From Erythroxylum novogranatense (Eukaryota; Streptophyta; Magnoliopsida; Malpighiales; Erythroxylaceae), in NCBI GenBank assembly GCA_029891385.1, contig CM057224.1, positions 36,895,005-36,959,004 on the forward strand: a stretch of DNA of 64,000 nucleotides, written 5' to 3'. The notes beneath the pieces were generated by a model, which had not been told where the DNA came from, made no database searches, and worked only from the letters and a program-made list of their open reading frames with translations. The position numbers were made by a program, and so were the translations under genes. Below are positions 11,020 through 23,449 of the stretch, piece after piece. Position 1 is the first letter of the stretch; each line of letters begins with the position of its first letter.

Positions 11020-12041
11020 TGTTAAGTCAGAATGACTTTACATATAAATGATTTTGATGTATAACAAATATAGTGAGATCAAAAACAAGAAAAACAAAAC
11101 GATCATGATTTAAGTCCAGAAGATGCAGACGAAGTTTGAATAAGCAGAATAAAGACACGCATTTAAGTTGCAAGACATCAATCGAATCTGAGGCGAAGTT
11201 GATCTGAAGTCAAACAGGCGAAGTTTGTCAAAGTAAAAATCAACATGAGCCGAGATGACACAAGACAATAAGCAGACAAAAAGAAACAAATGTAGATACT
11301 GAGCGCAGAAAAGAAAAGCGAGCCTTGAGACGCAGACGCAAAGCGAAGCAGACGCAGACGCAGACGCAGAACCTGAGAAAAGCAGGACGCAAGAGTCGAT
11401 TCGAGTTAATTCTGAACTCAACTGATTAACCGTTTCTTTAAAGATTAAAGATTCAAGATTCAAGATTCAAGAATCAAGAAGCGATTCTGAGGCGAAGGCT
11501 ATAAATACAAGTCAAGTCGAAGACTGCGAGTTAAACATTTTGAGAAAAATTACACAAAGTGAGAAAGCGATTAAGTCTGAATTAGTGAGCGCTATCTTCT
11601 TTGTAAAAAGTGTTCAAATACTTTTACGAAAGAAAGAGTTGTATGAGATAGCTGCGAGAGGCTAAGTGTGAAAGAATCTTTGGTGTAGAGACTGAAGAGG
11701 CTCGTGAAAGAATACTTGTAAAGTTTGAAGAGATAGTGAAATCTCGGAAGAAACTCGAGGATCGGGCGTAGCCCAGCGGTTTGGGGTAAACCAGATAAAT
11801 CTGCGTGTCTACTACTCTCTCTCTATCTCACTTTTAGTTTCAAAGTTGATCTTTATTTACTATTCATATACTTAGCATTGAAAAGCTTTGATCAATTAGG
11901 ATTAATAAGAATTACAGAAAGAATTTTTATTTCTAACAAGTAATTTGTAAAGATATTAAAAAGGGAATACACAATTCAACCCCCTTCTCGTGCATTCTAT
12001 TATCATTTTATAAGTGTTGTATTAACTTGTGATTCACTTGA
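11020..12041 (+). mobile_element. Element H 5' LTR
   Basis: It runs TGTTAAGTCAGAATGAC to ACTTGA, 1022 bp, and closely matches 40137-41162. It holds a GACGCA hexamer array (about 11328-11370), repeats of GATTCAAGATTCAAG (about 11447-11475), a TATA box at 11500-11508, and the C-rich stretch CAATTCAACCCCCTTCTCGTG near the end that is characteristic of Sirevirus LTRs. Confidence 0.92.
11500..11508 (+). promoter_or_regulatory. TATA box in H 5' LTR
   Basis: TATAAATAC is repeated in the 3' LTR at 40613-40621 and lies just after the GATTCAAG repeats. It is the likely start region of the element transcript. Confidence 0.6.
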
Positions 12042-12043
12042 AT

Positions 12044-12055
12044 TGGTATCGAGCA
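12044..12055 (+). other. Primer binding site of H (initiator tRNA-Met)
   Basis: TGGTATCGAGCA starts two bases after the LTR. The plant initiator tRNA-Met complement is TGGTATCAGAGC, so this copy appears to lack one base. The same lesion is read in elements C and G. Confidence 0.75.
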
Positions 12056-12097
12056 CGGTATCCAAGAATCACTTTGGCGAAGTGTGGATTAAAGATA

Positions 12098-13633
12098 ATG
12101 GCGAGTCACACGTATACATCATTTGAAGGAGCCTCGATCACTAGACCTCCGGCATTCAATGGAAGACTACCATTCTTGGAAAGATAGAATGCGGTTATTC
12201 ATCTAATCTACACATGTAGACCTTTGGGACGTAATAGAGAACGGACCTATATACCTATAGATGAAGAAGGTAGTTCTATTCCACGAAGCGGATGGACGGT
12301 GATCGAAAGCAAGAATACAAGCAATTCAAAGGCAAAATTCTTCTTAACATGTGCCTAAGCGAGCGAATACGACAAAGTGCATGGTTGCGACCTTTGCAAA
12401 GAGATGTGGGACACATTGTTCATTGCTCATGAAGGCACTAGTCGAGTTAAAGAATCCAAGATAAGTATTCTTGTACATCAATATGAACTTTTCAGATGGA
12501 AGATGAAGAATCTATTGATCAAATGTTTGGAAGATTTCAAACAATTGTCAGCGGATTAAAATCTCTTGGAAGGACTTACAATAACCAAGATCATGTTGAA
12601 AGATCCTAAGAAGCCTTCCTAAGAGATGGAGACCTAAAATAACTGCAGTCTGAAGCAAAAGACTTGAGCGTCTGAAGCTAGATGAGTTGCTGGGATCCTT
12701 GAAGATTCATGAAGTAGAACTCAATGCTGAAGACAAGCCCAAGCGTGACAAGTCAATAGCACTGAAGGCCGGACAGAAAAATCATAAGACTCAGAGAAGG
12801 AGGAAGTCATCGAAGGCATTGAAGATTGAAGAATCAAGGATGATAACTCCACCAATCAATCGAGTCAAGTGATGAAGATGACGAATTATCTTTCATTTCC
12901 AGAAAGATAAGACGTATGTGGAAAAAGAAGCCCAGAAGTAACCAGACATTCAGAAAGAATGGAAAAGAGGAAGCCAAGCCAGAAAAGTCTTCTATCATTT
13001 GCTACGAAAGTGCAATCGGCTGGACACTACAAGTCGAATGCCCTACTCTCAAGAAGAAACCTAAGAAGAGTAAAGAAGGCAAGAAAAGCATGATGGCAAC
13101 ATGGGAGGATCTAGATTCATCGAATGGAATCTGAGCTCAAGTCATCGTAACATGCAAACATTTGCCTAATGGTGAAGAAGATAGTGATGAGGAGGTAAAA
13201 TCCGATTATGATAACTTGCATGATGCATATTCGAAATTGTTAGAAGATTCTCATGCTATTACGAACAAGATAAGTCGTTGAAGAAAAGTATCTGAGAATA
13301 TTAAACATCTTGAGAAAATAGAGAGAAAATATTTGCTTACAAAAGGAGTTAGAAGTTAAAAGGAAACTTGTGAGCGGATCGGATGAGATTAATCAGCTTA
13401 AGCTAAGGATCAAGAATCTATCAGCTGATCTAGCTACTTTCACTGAGAGTACAAAGAAAATGAATGATATGCTAGGAAAATGTAGACATCCTAGTGATAA
13501 GACTGGTTTAGGGTTTCTTGGAAACAATACTCGGTCTCGTAATAAATTTGTCTCTAAAAAGGAAGAAATAGGACAACACATTTTAATCAACGTCCGAGTA
13601 ATATGCATTATAGATTACATCATGTGCATACTA
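12098..13633 (+). pseudogene. Element H: gag, first part of the gag-pol frame
   Basis: Gag would form the virus-like particle. The ATG at 12098 gives MASHTYTSFEGASITRPPAF, the N-terminus typical of this family; element D begins in the same way on the other strand. Pieces recognisable in other frames include VHGCDLCKEMWDTL (12375 on), a lysine-rich stretch, a damaged CCHC knuckle around 13002-13045, and a coiled-coil part SDEINQLKLRIKNLSADLA (13373 on). Frameshifts are frequent and fall at C-containing positions. The frame is cut at 13638 by element D and continues after 34257. Confidence 0.8.
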
Positions 13634-13638
13634 CTAAC

Positions 13639-15120
13639 TGAAGTAAATCATACGTTAATATATTGAGTAATAATATGATCAAGATACACAAGAAGGGGGT
13701 TGAATTGTGATAAACTTTTCGTTAATCCCTTGATAACAATTGCTTGTTCTTTGTAAAACTTATCTTAAATCAATTTTGACTAGTTTGAAAACCTTTGATA
13801 ATAATGAGAACTACGATTTAAGTAAAGTAAGAGTTAGAGAGAAAACACAACAATTTATCCCGGTTCACCCAAAACGTGGGCTACGTCCGATCCTCGAGAT
13901 ATCCTTCGAGATTTCACTATCTCCTAACTGCTTACAAGTATTCTTTGATGAGCCTCTTGGTCTCTTAACAACAAGTATTCTTTACTCTTAGCCTCTTGGG
14001 CTACCGTAACACTTTTCAAAATGAAAAACTAATAAAGAACTTTTTACAAAAGAGTTGCTCTTAACAATGTACCTTTCGAAAATAGTTCACAATTTTCTCG
14101 AGATAGTCGAGATGTTTGAATACTAAGAGTTTCATTCACTTTTCTCAAAAGTTGTTTTACTTCAATCTCGACTCTTATTTATAATCGTGTCTTCAACTGT
14201 TTCTTGAATATCTCGCTTCTTGAATCTTTAAAGAAGCGGTTATTCAGGTTTAACTCAAATCTTGTCTTAAGCGATGTTTCTTTCTTACATGCGATTCTTG
14301 TATAAATCGCTTTTCTCTTAGTAAAGCTTAAAATCGATTTTTGTATCGCCCGCTTTTCTCTTAGTAAAGCTTCCGCTCGATTTTTGTATCGCCCTTTTCT
14401 CTTATAAAGCTTAGTCGATTTTGTATAAATGCTTTTCTCTTAGTAAAGCTTAAAATCGATTTTTGTTCCGTCGATATTCTTAGTCCTTTTTTACCTTTTT
14501 TTTTTTCCTTCATTTTCTTCCGTCATTATTCTTCCGCTCGCTTCCTTTTGCTTTTCTTCCTTCATTTTTCTTCCGCTCATTATTCTTCCGTCTCTTTTCC
14601 TTATGCTTTTCTTCCTTCATTTTTCTTCCGCTCATTATTCTTAGTCTGCTTTTCCTTCATTTTTCTTCCGTACATTATTCTTCCGTCTGCTTTTCATACC
14701 TTTTCTTCCTTCATTTTTCTTCCGTCATTATTCTTCCGCCTCATTATTCTTCCGTCGCTTTTTCTTCCTTCGCTTTTCTTCCGTCATTATTCTTAGTCAT
14801 TATTCTTCCGCTCGCTTTTCATACCTTTTCTTCCTTATGTTTTTCTTCCGTCATTATTCTTAGCTCCTTTTCTTCCGTCGCTTTTCTTCCTTCTATTATT
14901 CTTCCGCTCATTATTCTTCCGCTCGCTTTTCTTCCTTCATTTTTCTTCCGCCTCATTATTCTTCCGCTCTTTTCATACCTTTTTCTTCCTTACATTATTC
15001 TTCCGCCTACATTATTCTTCCGTCTGCTTTTCCTTTTTATGCATCCATCTACTTTTCATTTGTATATTTCTCTTTGTTTATTATCAAAATTATTTAATCG
15101 TGAAGTCCGGTTTGACAACA
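13639..15120 (-). mobile_element. Element D 3' LTR
   Basis: On the minus strand it reads TGTTGTCAAACCGG to TTTACTTCA, 1482 bp, matching 32717-34252. Near its left edge is the Sirevirus C-rich motif, seen on plus as AGAAGGGGGTTGAATTGTG. A TATA box on the minus strand lies at 14175-14183. About a third of it is the low-complexity array at 14500-15040. Confidence 0.9.
14500..15040 (-). repeat. Low-complexity array in D 3' LTR
   Basis: Plus strand shows dozens of degenerate copies of ATTATTCTTCCGCTC and CTTTTCTTCCTTCATTTTTC; the transcribed (minus) strand is therefore almost pure purine with spaced CGG. The other LTR has the same array at 33540-34165, about 90 bp longer. Confidence 0.8.
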
Positions 15121-15134
15121 TTCTCCCCACTTTT
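15121..15134 (-). other. Polypurine tract of element D
   Basis: On the minus strand CAAAAGTGGGGAGAA lies directly before TGTTGTCAAACC, at the position expected for plus-strand priming. Confidence 0.75.
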
Positions 15135-15299
15135 GATGATAACAAATACTTGTGAATTAGAGAAATATGAAAAGTATCAATTATCTGAAGTATTGAGATA
15201 AAAAATAACTTCCTTTATCCTTCCAAATTGATTTCTTCCTTCTCCTTCTCCCCTATTTGTTATTGATAAAAAAAATTATTTCCCAATCTGCTTCACCAA

Positions 15300-17640
15300 C
15301 TTTTTTCAAATCTTCTTAATCTTCTTCATATCCTTCTCGAGTTTACGAACATGCTTCTTTAAAGGCGATGATTCATCTGCGATCAAGGATTCTGTCTCAA
15401 CAACTTGCTTTTCAACGATAGCCACCGTTGTTGTATAAGCTTCCTTGTTAAAGACATTTGTTTCAATGATTTGTAGGAGAGGTGGAGGAACAAATCTGAC
15501 TTTGTTCATGAATATCAAGATCATAGGAATCATGTATCGTTGATAAGTGCTTCCGAACCATGGCATAGCTTACTGCAATTGAGGTGATCTCCACGAGAGG
15601 TCGATTTCGCGAGAATGTTACGTAAAATAGTATAACAACATTACGAGTTGCCAATCGAGCGAACAATCTCGACCCTTTTCGATAGTCCCTCCTCATGGAT
15701 CCTCTGCAGTAGCCTTAGTTAGGCTTGGTCACGGATCTTGATATCTGCATATAAATTTCCTCCTTTTCTCTTCACATGCTTCATCAATCAATTTCTTGCC
15801 TCTTCAATTTGATCGAAGTCATGTCATCCACAATCGGCTCTGGTTGAACTTTTAGCTTGACTTCTCATACTTGAGTTCAACAAAATTTGGTGGTTGAAGA
15901 TCGGTACCACCTTGATTATTGTCTTTATTCGATTATAGGATAAGAAGTGAGGCGCTCTCCAAATGGCTCTGGCGGATATGGTTCTCTTCAACTCTCTTGA
16001 TTGATCATAGAAATTTTTGTAACCCCTATCCAACGGATGTAAAATGCCATTATCATATTCAACCTGATTTGAAGAAGGCTTTCACATATCTCTTTGGTTT
16101 GTCTCGGATGATGACAGACTTGGTCTTCTTCTTCTCTATTACAACCAATCTGTTTTCCTAACTTTCTCTTTGAACAGTTAAATACTTGGATGGAACATTA
16201 GTCATCACACTCACAACTTTTTGAGTAGCCTTCTTACCCATAACATGAGTAGCAACTTGTTTGTGGACAATTGTAGACTGAAAAGTAGTAGGAACTACTT
16301 CTTCAAAATTGGATTATTAAGAACTTTGTGAGAATCCTTAATATTACCGTAATAGTTTCCACAATTGCTTGATGGCGACTTCCATATTAACTTCACAACA
16401 TCAATAATACTAACGAAGACTTGCGGCGGACTTTTACGTAGTGTCAACAACGATCTCTTCTTGCCTTGCCTTCTTAGACTTTGTCTCTATTGTTGGACTT
16501 TCTTCTTTTCTCGCACTCATTTTCTTTAACCTTGGTGACCTCTTGGATTGTGCTTTCTTCTTTTGGGTTCTTCTTCTTTCCTTTTCCTCCATTTCCTTGA
16601 GTGAGTTTACGAATCTTTCTCAAGGATTGATGATAAATGATTTTGTAGCTTTTGATCTCTGCTCGTTCATAATGCTTTGATTGGCTTGAATCTCTGGATG
16701 GGTGGCTTCTTTACGTCATACAGTTTACATTACGGGTGACCTTCTTGCTTGCTTAGAATGTCACTCACGGAGGTTTCCCTTCGCTTCAAGTCTCCTGATT
16801 CAAAAAATCGAACACTTCTTGACTTTGATTCCTGAGAGTGTGATCTTCTCTCCTTCATAGAGGATTTCTTCGGTATAGGCTCCCCCTCAGTTGTTGCTTT
16901 CCTTGGTGCTTCTGCTCCTTTTACATGGAAATCTCAGACCCATTTTAGCAACAGTTGTTGAATCTATATAGCTTTTGACAGCTATCTTACATCGATTCCC
17001 TTTCCAATCGATGCGATTCTTTGAACACTCTTGTCAACGACATCCCATGGGGCAGTGTTTGTATCCTTTATAGATTTTACCATGTCTTCGAAAAATCAAA
17101 TATGGTAAATCTATTGGGTGATGATTTAGAAGATGAAAGATGCATTGTTCATCGGGGTAGTGACACGATGTCTTGAACCTATTCTCGGTAAGATCTGATC
17201 CACGTAGAATCGTGAACAATACCCTTGCCTTTGGTACCAGCCAAGAGGCTCTCCTTTCAGTTGGGTTATTGTGTCCATAGAGTTGACGACTAACTTCATC
17301 TTCGTTCATCTTGAGCTTTGTCATCCATTTCACCATATTAGTGGGTTGAACTCCATCCATTGGACATTCAGTAACTTTCTCCGGTAACTCCTTTATTCTG
17401 ATAACGAGTGTGTGTCTACATATGACACGATTGTATCATCTACTGATTTAGTATTTTTCCAGAACTCATAAATTTCTTGGAGATAGACTTCATCTCGTAT
17501 TTGAAAGAAGTTTCTCCATCCTGCCGCCATTATCTCCGGCTCTATATCCATCTGTTCTTTTCTTAGTTCTTCGAAGTTTACCAATCTTCCCATCCCGATC
17601 TGGATCAACTTCATAAAATAAACGACATACATCTTGCTGA
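15300..17640 (-). pseudogene. Element D: envelope-like ORF region of a Sirevirus
   Basis: This is the extra ORF downstream of pol. The minus-strand frame 17632-17393 gives RLVNFEELRKEQMDIEPEI, GWRNFFQIRDEVYLQEIYEF, and frame 17360-17034 gives VSRQLYGHNNPTERR and DEQCIFHLLNHHPIDLPYL. Both match the open H frame at 37608-38507 segment by segment. The domain resembles what databases call a putative plant transposon protein domain. The middle (about 17030-15570) is too broken to read, and 15566-15306 keeps a charged C-terminal helix rich in Lys and Glu (SSPLKKHVRKLEKDMKKIKK). Its role is not established, and I make no claim of envelope function. Confidence 0.7.
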
Positions 17641-17999
17641 TTACATTGAATAGGAACTTGCTTGAAGATTTTTAGAGAACTAGCAATTTAAATTTGGTAG
17701 GAATCCCAAAAGTCGGTTTAGGGATTTTATTGCAAATTCTAGAAACGATTAATACTTCTCGATGATCGACACCTTTTTCCTCTAAAACTTTTCCTTGTGA
17801 AAGAAGTTTTAAGTCTAAAACCGTCAATGCCGTTTAACTCCACGTTTCATTGTCTTTTCTTTTGAAAATCGGATGATCAATCTGTTAACTCGCCATCTAT
17901 CATCTTGTCTTTATAAAAAATGTATGAATGGTCCGTTAACTCCTCCGATCATCTGCTTCTTCTTTCGAAAAACCGGATGAATGGTGCATTAACATCACC
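17641..17999 (-). other. Spacer between D pol and its envelope-like region, with degenerate repeats
   Basis: No coding sequence is evident. From about 17865 to 18000 three imperfect units of about 55 bp can be seen, each with a GGATGAATGG-like segment followed by a GTTAACTC-like segment. The equivalent spacer in H (37341-37607) does not show them clearly. Confidence 0.4.
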
Positions 18000-19712
18000 A
18001 TATTGAGGTTGCGTCGATTTCTTTAAGCGATCTTCACTTAGTGGTTTTGTGAAGATATCCAGCCCCGATATTTCGTTTCCACGAATTGTAGGTAGCGACT
18101 TTCTTACGAGCGTAATCTCTCAAGAAATGATGTCGACTTCTATGTGCTTCACCACTTGAATGTTGAATTGGATTCTTTGACAAGGTGATGGTATTTGGTG
18201 TTGTCACGATATATTGGAATCTCTTCCTCTTGTATTGAGTAGTCCTCCAATTGATACTTGATCCATAACAATTGTGAACAACAACTTACGGCGAACATAT
18301 ATTCAACTTGGCGATTGATAATGCAATCGAGCTTTGTCTCTTGCTTGACCATGACACGAGTTTGGTCGAGGAAGTGACAACCACCACTCGTGCTCTTCCT
18401 TTCGATCCTATCACGGCATAGTCCGCATCATAATATCCATTTAACCTGAAATCTTTACCTTTCTCATACATTAAGCAAAGATCGGTAGTACTGCGAGATA
18501 TCTCAAAATTCGTTTCTGAAAGATGTAATGAGATTCTCTAGGATCGGCACGAAACCTTGCACCTGAAGCATACACTGAATAGAATGTCAGGTCTACTTGT
18601 CGTAAGATAAAGCAAAGAACCAATCATCCCTCTAAATAGGGTTTGATCAACCTTCTTACCACTTTAGTCTTTTGACAACAAGTTTGAAGGATGCATCGGT
18701 GTAGACATACTTTTAACACCGCACATATCAAACTTAGACAACAATTCTTTGACATATTTTTGTTGATGGATAAAATCTTATCCTTAGTTTGCTTTACTTG
18801 CAATCCAAGAAAGAATTTTAACTCACCCATCATGCTCATCTCAAATTCATTTTCATCATATTTTCAAAGCTCATACATAACCTTTTTGAGGTTGCTCCAA
18901 AATAATATCATCAACATAGATTTGCCTGATAATAAAATCATTATTCAAGTTCTTCCTAAAAAGAGTTTTGTCTACTTTACCTCTAGTAAATCCATTTCCT
19001 ATAAGAAATGAGCTCGAACGATCATACCATGCTCTGAGGGGCTGTTTCAGGTCCATATAAGGCTTTATGAAGTCAGTAGACATGATCTGGATACTTTATA
19101 TCCTCAAATCCGGAGGTTGCTTGACATAGACTTCTTCATCTATAAAACCGTTCGAAATGCACTTTTACATCCATCTGAAAAAGCTTTATGTCATGGCAAA
19201 CAGCATATGCAAGCGATATCCTTATTGCTTCAAGTCTTGCTCTTTGGAACATATGTCTCATTGTAGTCTATTCCTTCCTGCGATTATAGCCTTGTCTACT
19301 AATCTTGCCTTATTCGACTTACTTTTCACGATTAGTCTAGCTTATTCTTGAATATCCATCTAGTACCAATAATGGATTTCTTTTGGGTTTAGGAACTAAG
19401 GACCGGACTTTATTCCTCTTGAATTGATTCAACTCCTCTTGCATAGCTAATATCCATGCTTCATCTTTTAGAGCTTCATCAATCTTCTTAGGTTCTACTT
19501 GAGATATAAATGCCATGTTGGCTTCTCTTACGAACTTGGACCTTGTTCTTACACCTACGAGGTTTCTCCATAATTGACTCTTTGGGATGAAAGCTTTTGT
19601 ATCTCCAATCTTTCTTTAACTCAAAATTCTTAGAAATGTACATCTTTTCATCATGAGGTGTTTGATGAAGATACTTCCTTACCTTTGTGTCAAAGGCAGC
19701 ATGTGACATCAT
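18000..19712 (-). pseudogene. Element D: copia reverse transcriptase and RNase H
   Basis: Minus-strand fragments in order: EPKK-type start of RT (around 19490), WYDRSSSFLIGNGFTRGKVD and the catalytic YVDD at 18918-18907, MMGELKFFLGLQVKQTKDKI (18836 on), then RNase H pieces GYYDADYAVIGSKGRA and LVSWSSKRQSS (18430-18330), ending with DIFTKPLSEDR near 18040. The order and motifs are those of Ty1/copia. At least four frame breaks separate the fragments, so the enzyme is not encoded intact. Confidence 0.85.
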
Positions 19713-20520
19713 CTTGATTCCTCTTCCTTATTGGGTTGAGAGCTATCATCGAACTTAACATGAATAGTTTCTTCAACAGTCTTTGAGGTGAGGTTGAAGA
19801 TTCTAAATGCCTTTGAAGTGAGAGAATAGCCTAGAAAAATTCCTGAAAATGTCTTTGCATCAAAATTTTCCAGAGCTTCCTTTGTGTTCAAACTAGTGCA
19901 CTTGCAGCCGAAAGGATGGAAATAAGAAATGTTTGGTCTCCTTCCATTCCACAACTCATAGGGAGTTTTCTTGACATTAGTCGCGCAGAACACTCTATTC
20001 AGATGTAGCATCTTTGTATTGACTTACGCTTGAAGTATTTAGGAAGATTCATCTCACACAGCATTGTTCTTGCCATCTCTTGAATCGTCCTATTTTTCCT
20101 CTCAACAACTCCATTCTGCTGCGGAGTCCTTGGGGAGAGAAGTTATGGAAAATTCCATTTCTTGCAGAATACTCTAAACTTCTCATTTTCAATTCTCCAC
20201 CATGATCCTCCTTATCTGGCTATAGACATTCCTTTTCATTTTGTAACCTCGTGGAAAGGTTTCTAAAGCACTTGAAAGACTCATCTTTATGTGATAGAAA
20301 AGTATCCAACAAAACCTTGTAAAATCATCAACAATCACAAGTCCATACTTCTTTCCACCAAGACTTATTGTTCTTGTTGGACCAAATAAATCCATATGTA
20401 ACAACTCAAGTGGTCTAGATGACGTTACGAAATGTTTTGAAGAAAAGAGGTTTTAACTTGTTTCCTTTCGACAACTTTCACAAAAGAAATCTTTGTCAAA
20501 AGCAATTTGTGGCAAACCTT
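19709..20520 (-). pseudogene. Element D: copia integrase
   Basis: Minus-strand frame 20404-20189 gives LHMDLFGPTRTISLGGKKYG and VIVDDFTRFCW with the first catalytic Asp. Frame 20011-19709 gives KKTPYELWNGRRPNISYFHP and the GCKC segment and IHVKFDD, the C-terminal part. The stretch between, including the second Asp and the Glu, is frameshifted. The preceding sequence (about 20450-20520) fits the zinc-binding pre-integrase domain (CESCRKE-like) but is degraded. Confidence 0.82.
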
Positions 20521-21050
20521 TTACCAAATCATGTTTCAAAAGCTTTGAAATATGTTTAAAGCCCGACATGACCTAGTTTTTATGCCAAATCAGTCTTTCA
20601 TCTTGATAGATAAAAACATGAAATATTTTGAGGCCGAAAATCGTCTAAATCAATTTTGTAAAGATTGTTTAGTCTTTTGGTGAAAAGAAGATGGAACCAT
20701 CTTTGTTTATGACTTCACAAAATTTTTGATTGAAAGTAACTTCAAAACCGAATCACATAATTGACTAATACTTATCAAGTTATGCTTTAAACCATCGACT
20801 AGTAGTCGTTGTTAATGCATGCATAGAATTCTTACCAATCTTACCAAACCGATTATCTTTCCTGCTTGGTTGTCTCCAAAGTTACTGATCCTCCTTTCTT
20901 GTCTTGAAGATCTAGGAACATAGACTTGTTTCCGTCATGTGCGAGCATCCTTGTCCAAATACCAATGGTGCTTCTTTGGTTCTTCCAAGAAGGATTTACA
21001 GGGAGATATTATCTTATTTTAGGTACCCGATTCTCTTGGGTCCTTTAGGG
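20521..21050 (-). pseudogene. Element D: protease and pre-integrase remnants
   Basis: On the minus strand, around 20970-20930, TGGTATTTGGACAAGGATGC corresponds to the protease active-site region. The usual Asp-Ser-Gly is disrupted and followed by a lost base. Downstream, hydrophobic pieces aligning with H at 34470-34600 can be followed. It joins gag at GPKR-like sequence near 21035. Assignment rests on position and on the parallel region in H. Confidence 0.6.
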
Positions 21051-22592
21051 TTAGTATGATGTAATGAATGATAATAAGGTGTAGGTGAAAGCGTTGATGA
21101 CCTTTACGAAAACTGATTGATATCTTTTCTTATCTTTTTGAGCAATTGATTTTACGTGATTCTGGGGCTTATTTTTAGTAAACCCTAATCTAGTTTTATC
21201 CCTCGGATGTCTGTATTTTCCTATCATTTCATTCATCTTTTTTGTACTATCTGTAAATTTAGCTAGATCAATTGAGAGATTATTAATTCTCAGTTTCAAT
21301 TGATTAATCTCTTCGGATCTATCTACAACTTTGTTGTTATTCAATTCCTCAACTTGCTTTCTCAAACTTATATTCTCACTCTCTATCTCATGAGTATGTT
21401 TGAGGTTTTCTACATATTTCTTCTTCAACGACTTGTCTTTGTTTCGAATAGCATGAGAATCCTCTAATAATTCTGAGTATGCATCTTGTATATCATTATA
21501 GCTAGAAGTTACCTCCTCATCACTTTCTTCTTCAGCTACCAGACATATGTTAGCATGTTCTGACGCTTCTGAACTTGTATCGATTACGATGAGTCGAGAT
21601 CTTCCCGTTGCCATCATGCTTTTCTTGTTATCCTACTCCTTTTGGGTTGTCTTTTCAACATTGGACACTCGGACTTGTAATGTCCCGCTTCTTGCATTCA
21701 TAACATGTAACGGATGCTTTATCGACTTTTCATCGTCTTTGCCGCTGTTCCTTCTAAATGTTGAATTTCCTTTGGACTTCTTTTCCACATTCTTCTTATC
21801 TTTCTTGAAATGAAAGATAGCTCATAAATCTTCATCACTTGATTTAGATTACATCTTCTTTCGAATCATCATCCTTTCTTCTTCAATCTTTAAAGCCTTT
21901 GATGTGTTCCTCTTTGTTTTCTTCTTACGGATTTTGTGATTCTTTTGACTTGCTTTGGCGCTATGGACTTCTCTTTCTTGGGCTTATCTTCGCATCAAGC
22001 TCTACTTCGTGTATCTTCACGATCCAAGCAATTCATCAAGCTTGATGCGCTTAAGTCTTTGGCTTCTTGTGCAAGATTACTTTAGGTCTCCATCTTTTGG
22101 GCGACTCCTCAAAATCTTTCAAACATGGTCTTGATCTGTGCGTTCTTCCAAGAGCTTTTAGTCCATTAACAATTGTTTGGAATCTTCGAACATTTGATCA
22201 ATAGTCTCTTCTTCTTTCATCTTGAATAACTTCGTCTTGATGCACCAAAATACTTATCTTGGACTCCTTGACTTGATTTGTTCCTTCATGTGCAATTGAT
22301 AATGTATCCAACATTTCTTTGGCGATATCACATCCATGAACTTTGTCATACTCGCTTCGCTTTCGATGCACAACTCGAGAAAAATTTTGCTTTGGAGTTT
22401 AGTTGAAATCTTGCTTTACTTTCGGTAGTCCATTTTCTCGTGGAATTGGATTTTATCATCATCTTGGTGTGTATGGTCCATTCTCGATGATGTCCCAAAG
22501 GTCAATGTGAGTAGACTCGATAAACAATCTCATCCGATCCTTCCAATAGTGGTAGTCTTCACCATTGAATCTTTGGAGTGCGGTGATTTGAG
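21051..22592 (-). pseudogene. Element D: gag, main part
   Basis: Read leftwards from the C insertion point at 22592. The N-terminal part (SPHSKDSMV...) parallels H gag after its RPPAF segment. A damaged CCHC knuckle (CYECKK) lies around 21708-21660, and the open frame 21617-21051 (188 codons) encodes an acidic part, LVAEEESDEEVTSSYNDIQD, followed by a coiled coil EEINQLKLRINNLSIDLAKF. The first dozen codons are on the other side of element C at 32659-32625. Frameshifts are present upstream of the knuckle. Confidence 0.8.
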
Positions 22593-22820
22593 TGTAACAT
22601 CCGTTTACTGAAAGGTGGGTATTTTGGTAATTATGGGTTAGGCGATAGACTACCCTGCATTCACTGATTGAATATGTTATTGGCCTCTAATTATAGAGGA
22701 ATTGATTTCTTACATATGCATTTATTTATAGTACATGCATTCATGATTTTCCGGCATTTCAATTGTGACTAAGAACTGATTGGATTATGAACCGACTGGA
22801 CTGATATAGAGACCCAGGTC

Positions 22821-22829
22821 TATAAATAG
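22821..22829 (+). promoter_or_regulatory. TATA box in C 5' LTR
   Basis: TATAAATAG is followed by a C/T-rich leader (CTCCTCTTCCCCTCTACGG). The same box is at 30159-30167 in the 3' LTR. Confidence 0.6.
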
Positions 22830-23449
22830 TAAGGGTTTAGCAATTTTGGGAAAAGAATTGAAGAAGGCATTTGCGAGTTCTCCTCTTCCCCTCTACGGCG
22901 TTCTTGATTTCCTCCCATTGGTGAGGATTTCTTGATTTTCTTTAATTGGTTCTCTTCATTGATGTTAGTCTAACATGTTATAATGGTTGTTAAAGGTTGG
23001 AAGGTTTGATATTGGTAGATCGGAGGATTTGAAGGATTTCTAGGGTTTACGGCGATCTTGAGAGATTTGTGGATTTGAGCTTTGATTGGTAAGTTTTAAT
23101 GAATTTAATGTTATTATTAATGGTTTCTACTGTATTTATGGCATTTATTATGTTTGATTGGGTATTGGGAGTGTTTCTGGATGGGTTTTGTTTTGGTGTT
23201 GTCGTGGCTGTGTAAAGGATCGAAGAGTGGATTTGTGGAAGTTTTGATGATTGTATATGTTAAGGTTTCCGATGATGAAATTGTTTGATTTAGGTGTATT
23301 GAATTGTTTGAGAGTTGTTGAAAGAGGAAAGATTGGAATTGGAGAGTTATAGAGTCGGAAAGATGGGAATACTGGACTGGTGTGTTTAAAAGATGTGTTG
23401 GGGAAGAAGGAGAGCTGTATGTGTAGATTGGATTTAGATTGGAGACTAC

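Noticed and set aside
12044..12055. Possible tRNA gene near TGGTATC
   Set aside because: Only the 12-base primer complement is present; no cloverleaf. The same applies to 25431, 46757, 53414 and 32703.
14548..14796. Plus-strand ORF rich in Phe, Leu and Ser that looks like a membrane protein (also 33525-33893)
   Set aside because: It is the translation of the pyrimidine-rich repeat in the D LTRs; repetitive, strand opposite to the element, no family resemblance.
16441..16680. Hydrophobic 79-codon plus-strand ORF
   Set aside because: Antisense to the lysine-rich, frame-broken part of the D envelope-like region; no other support.
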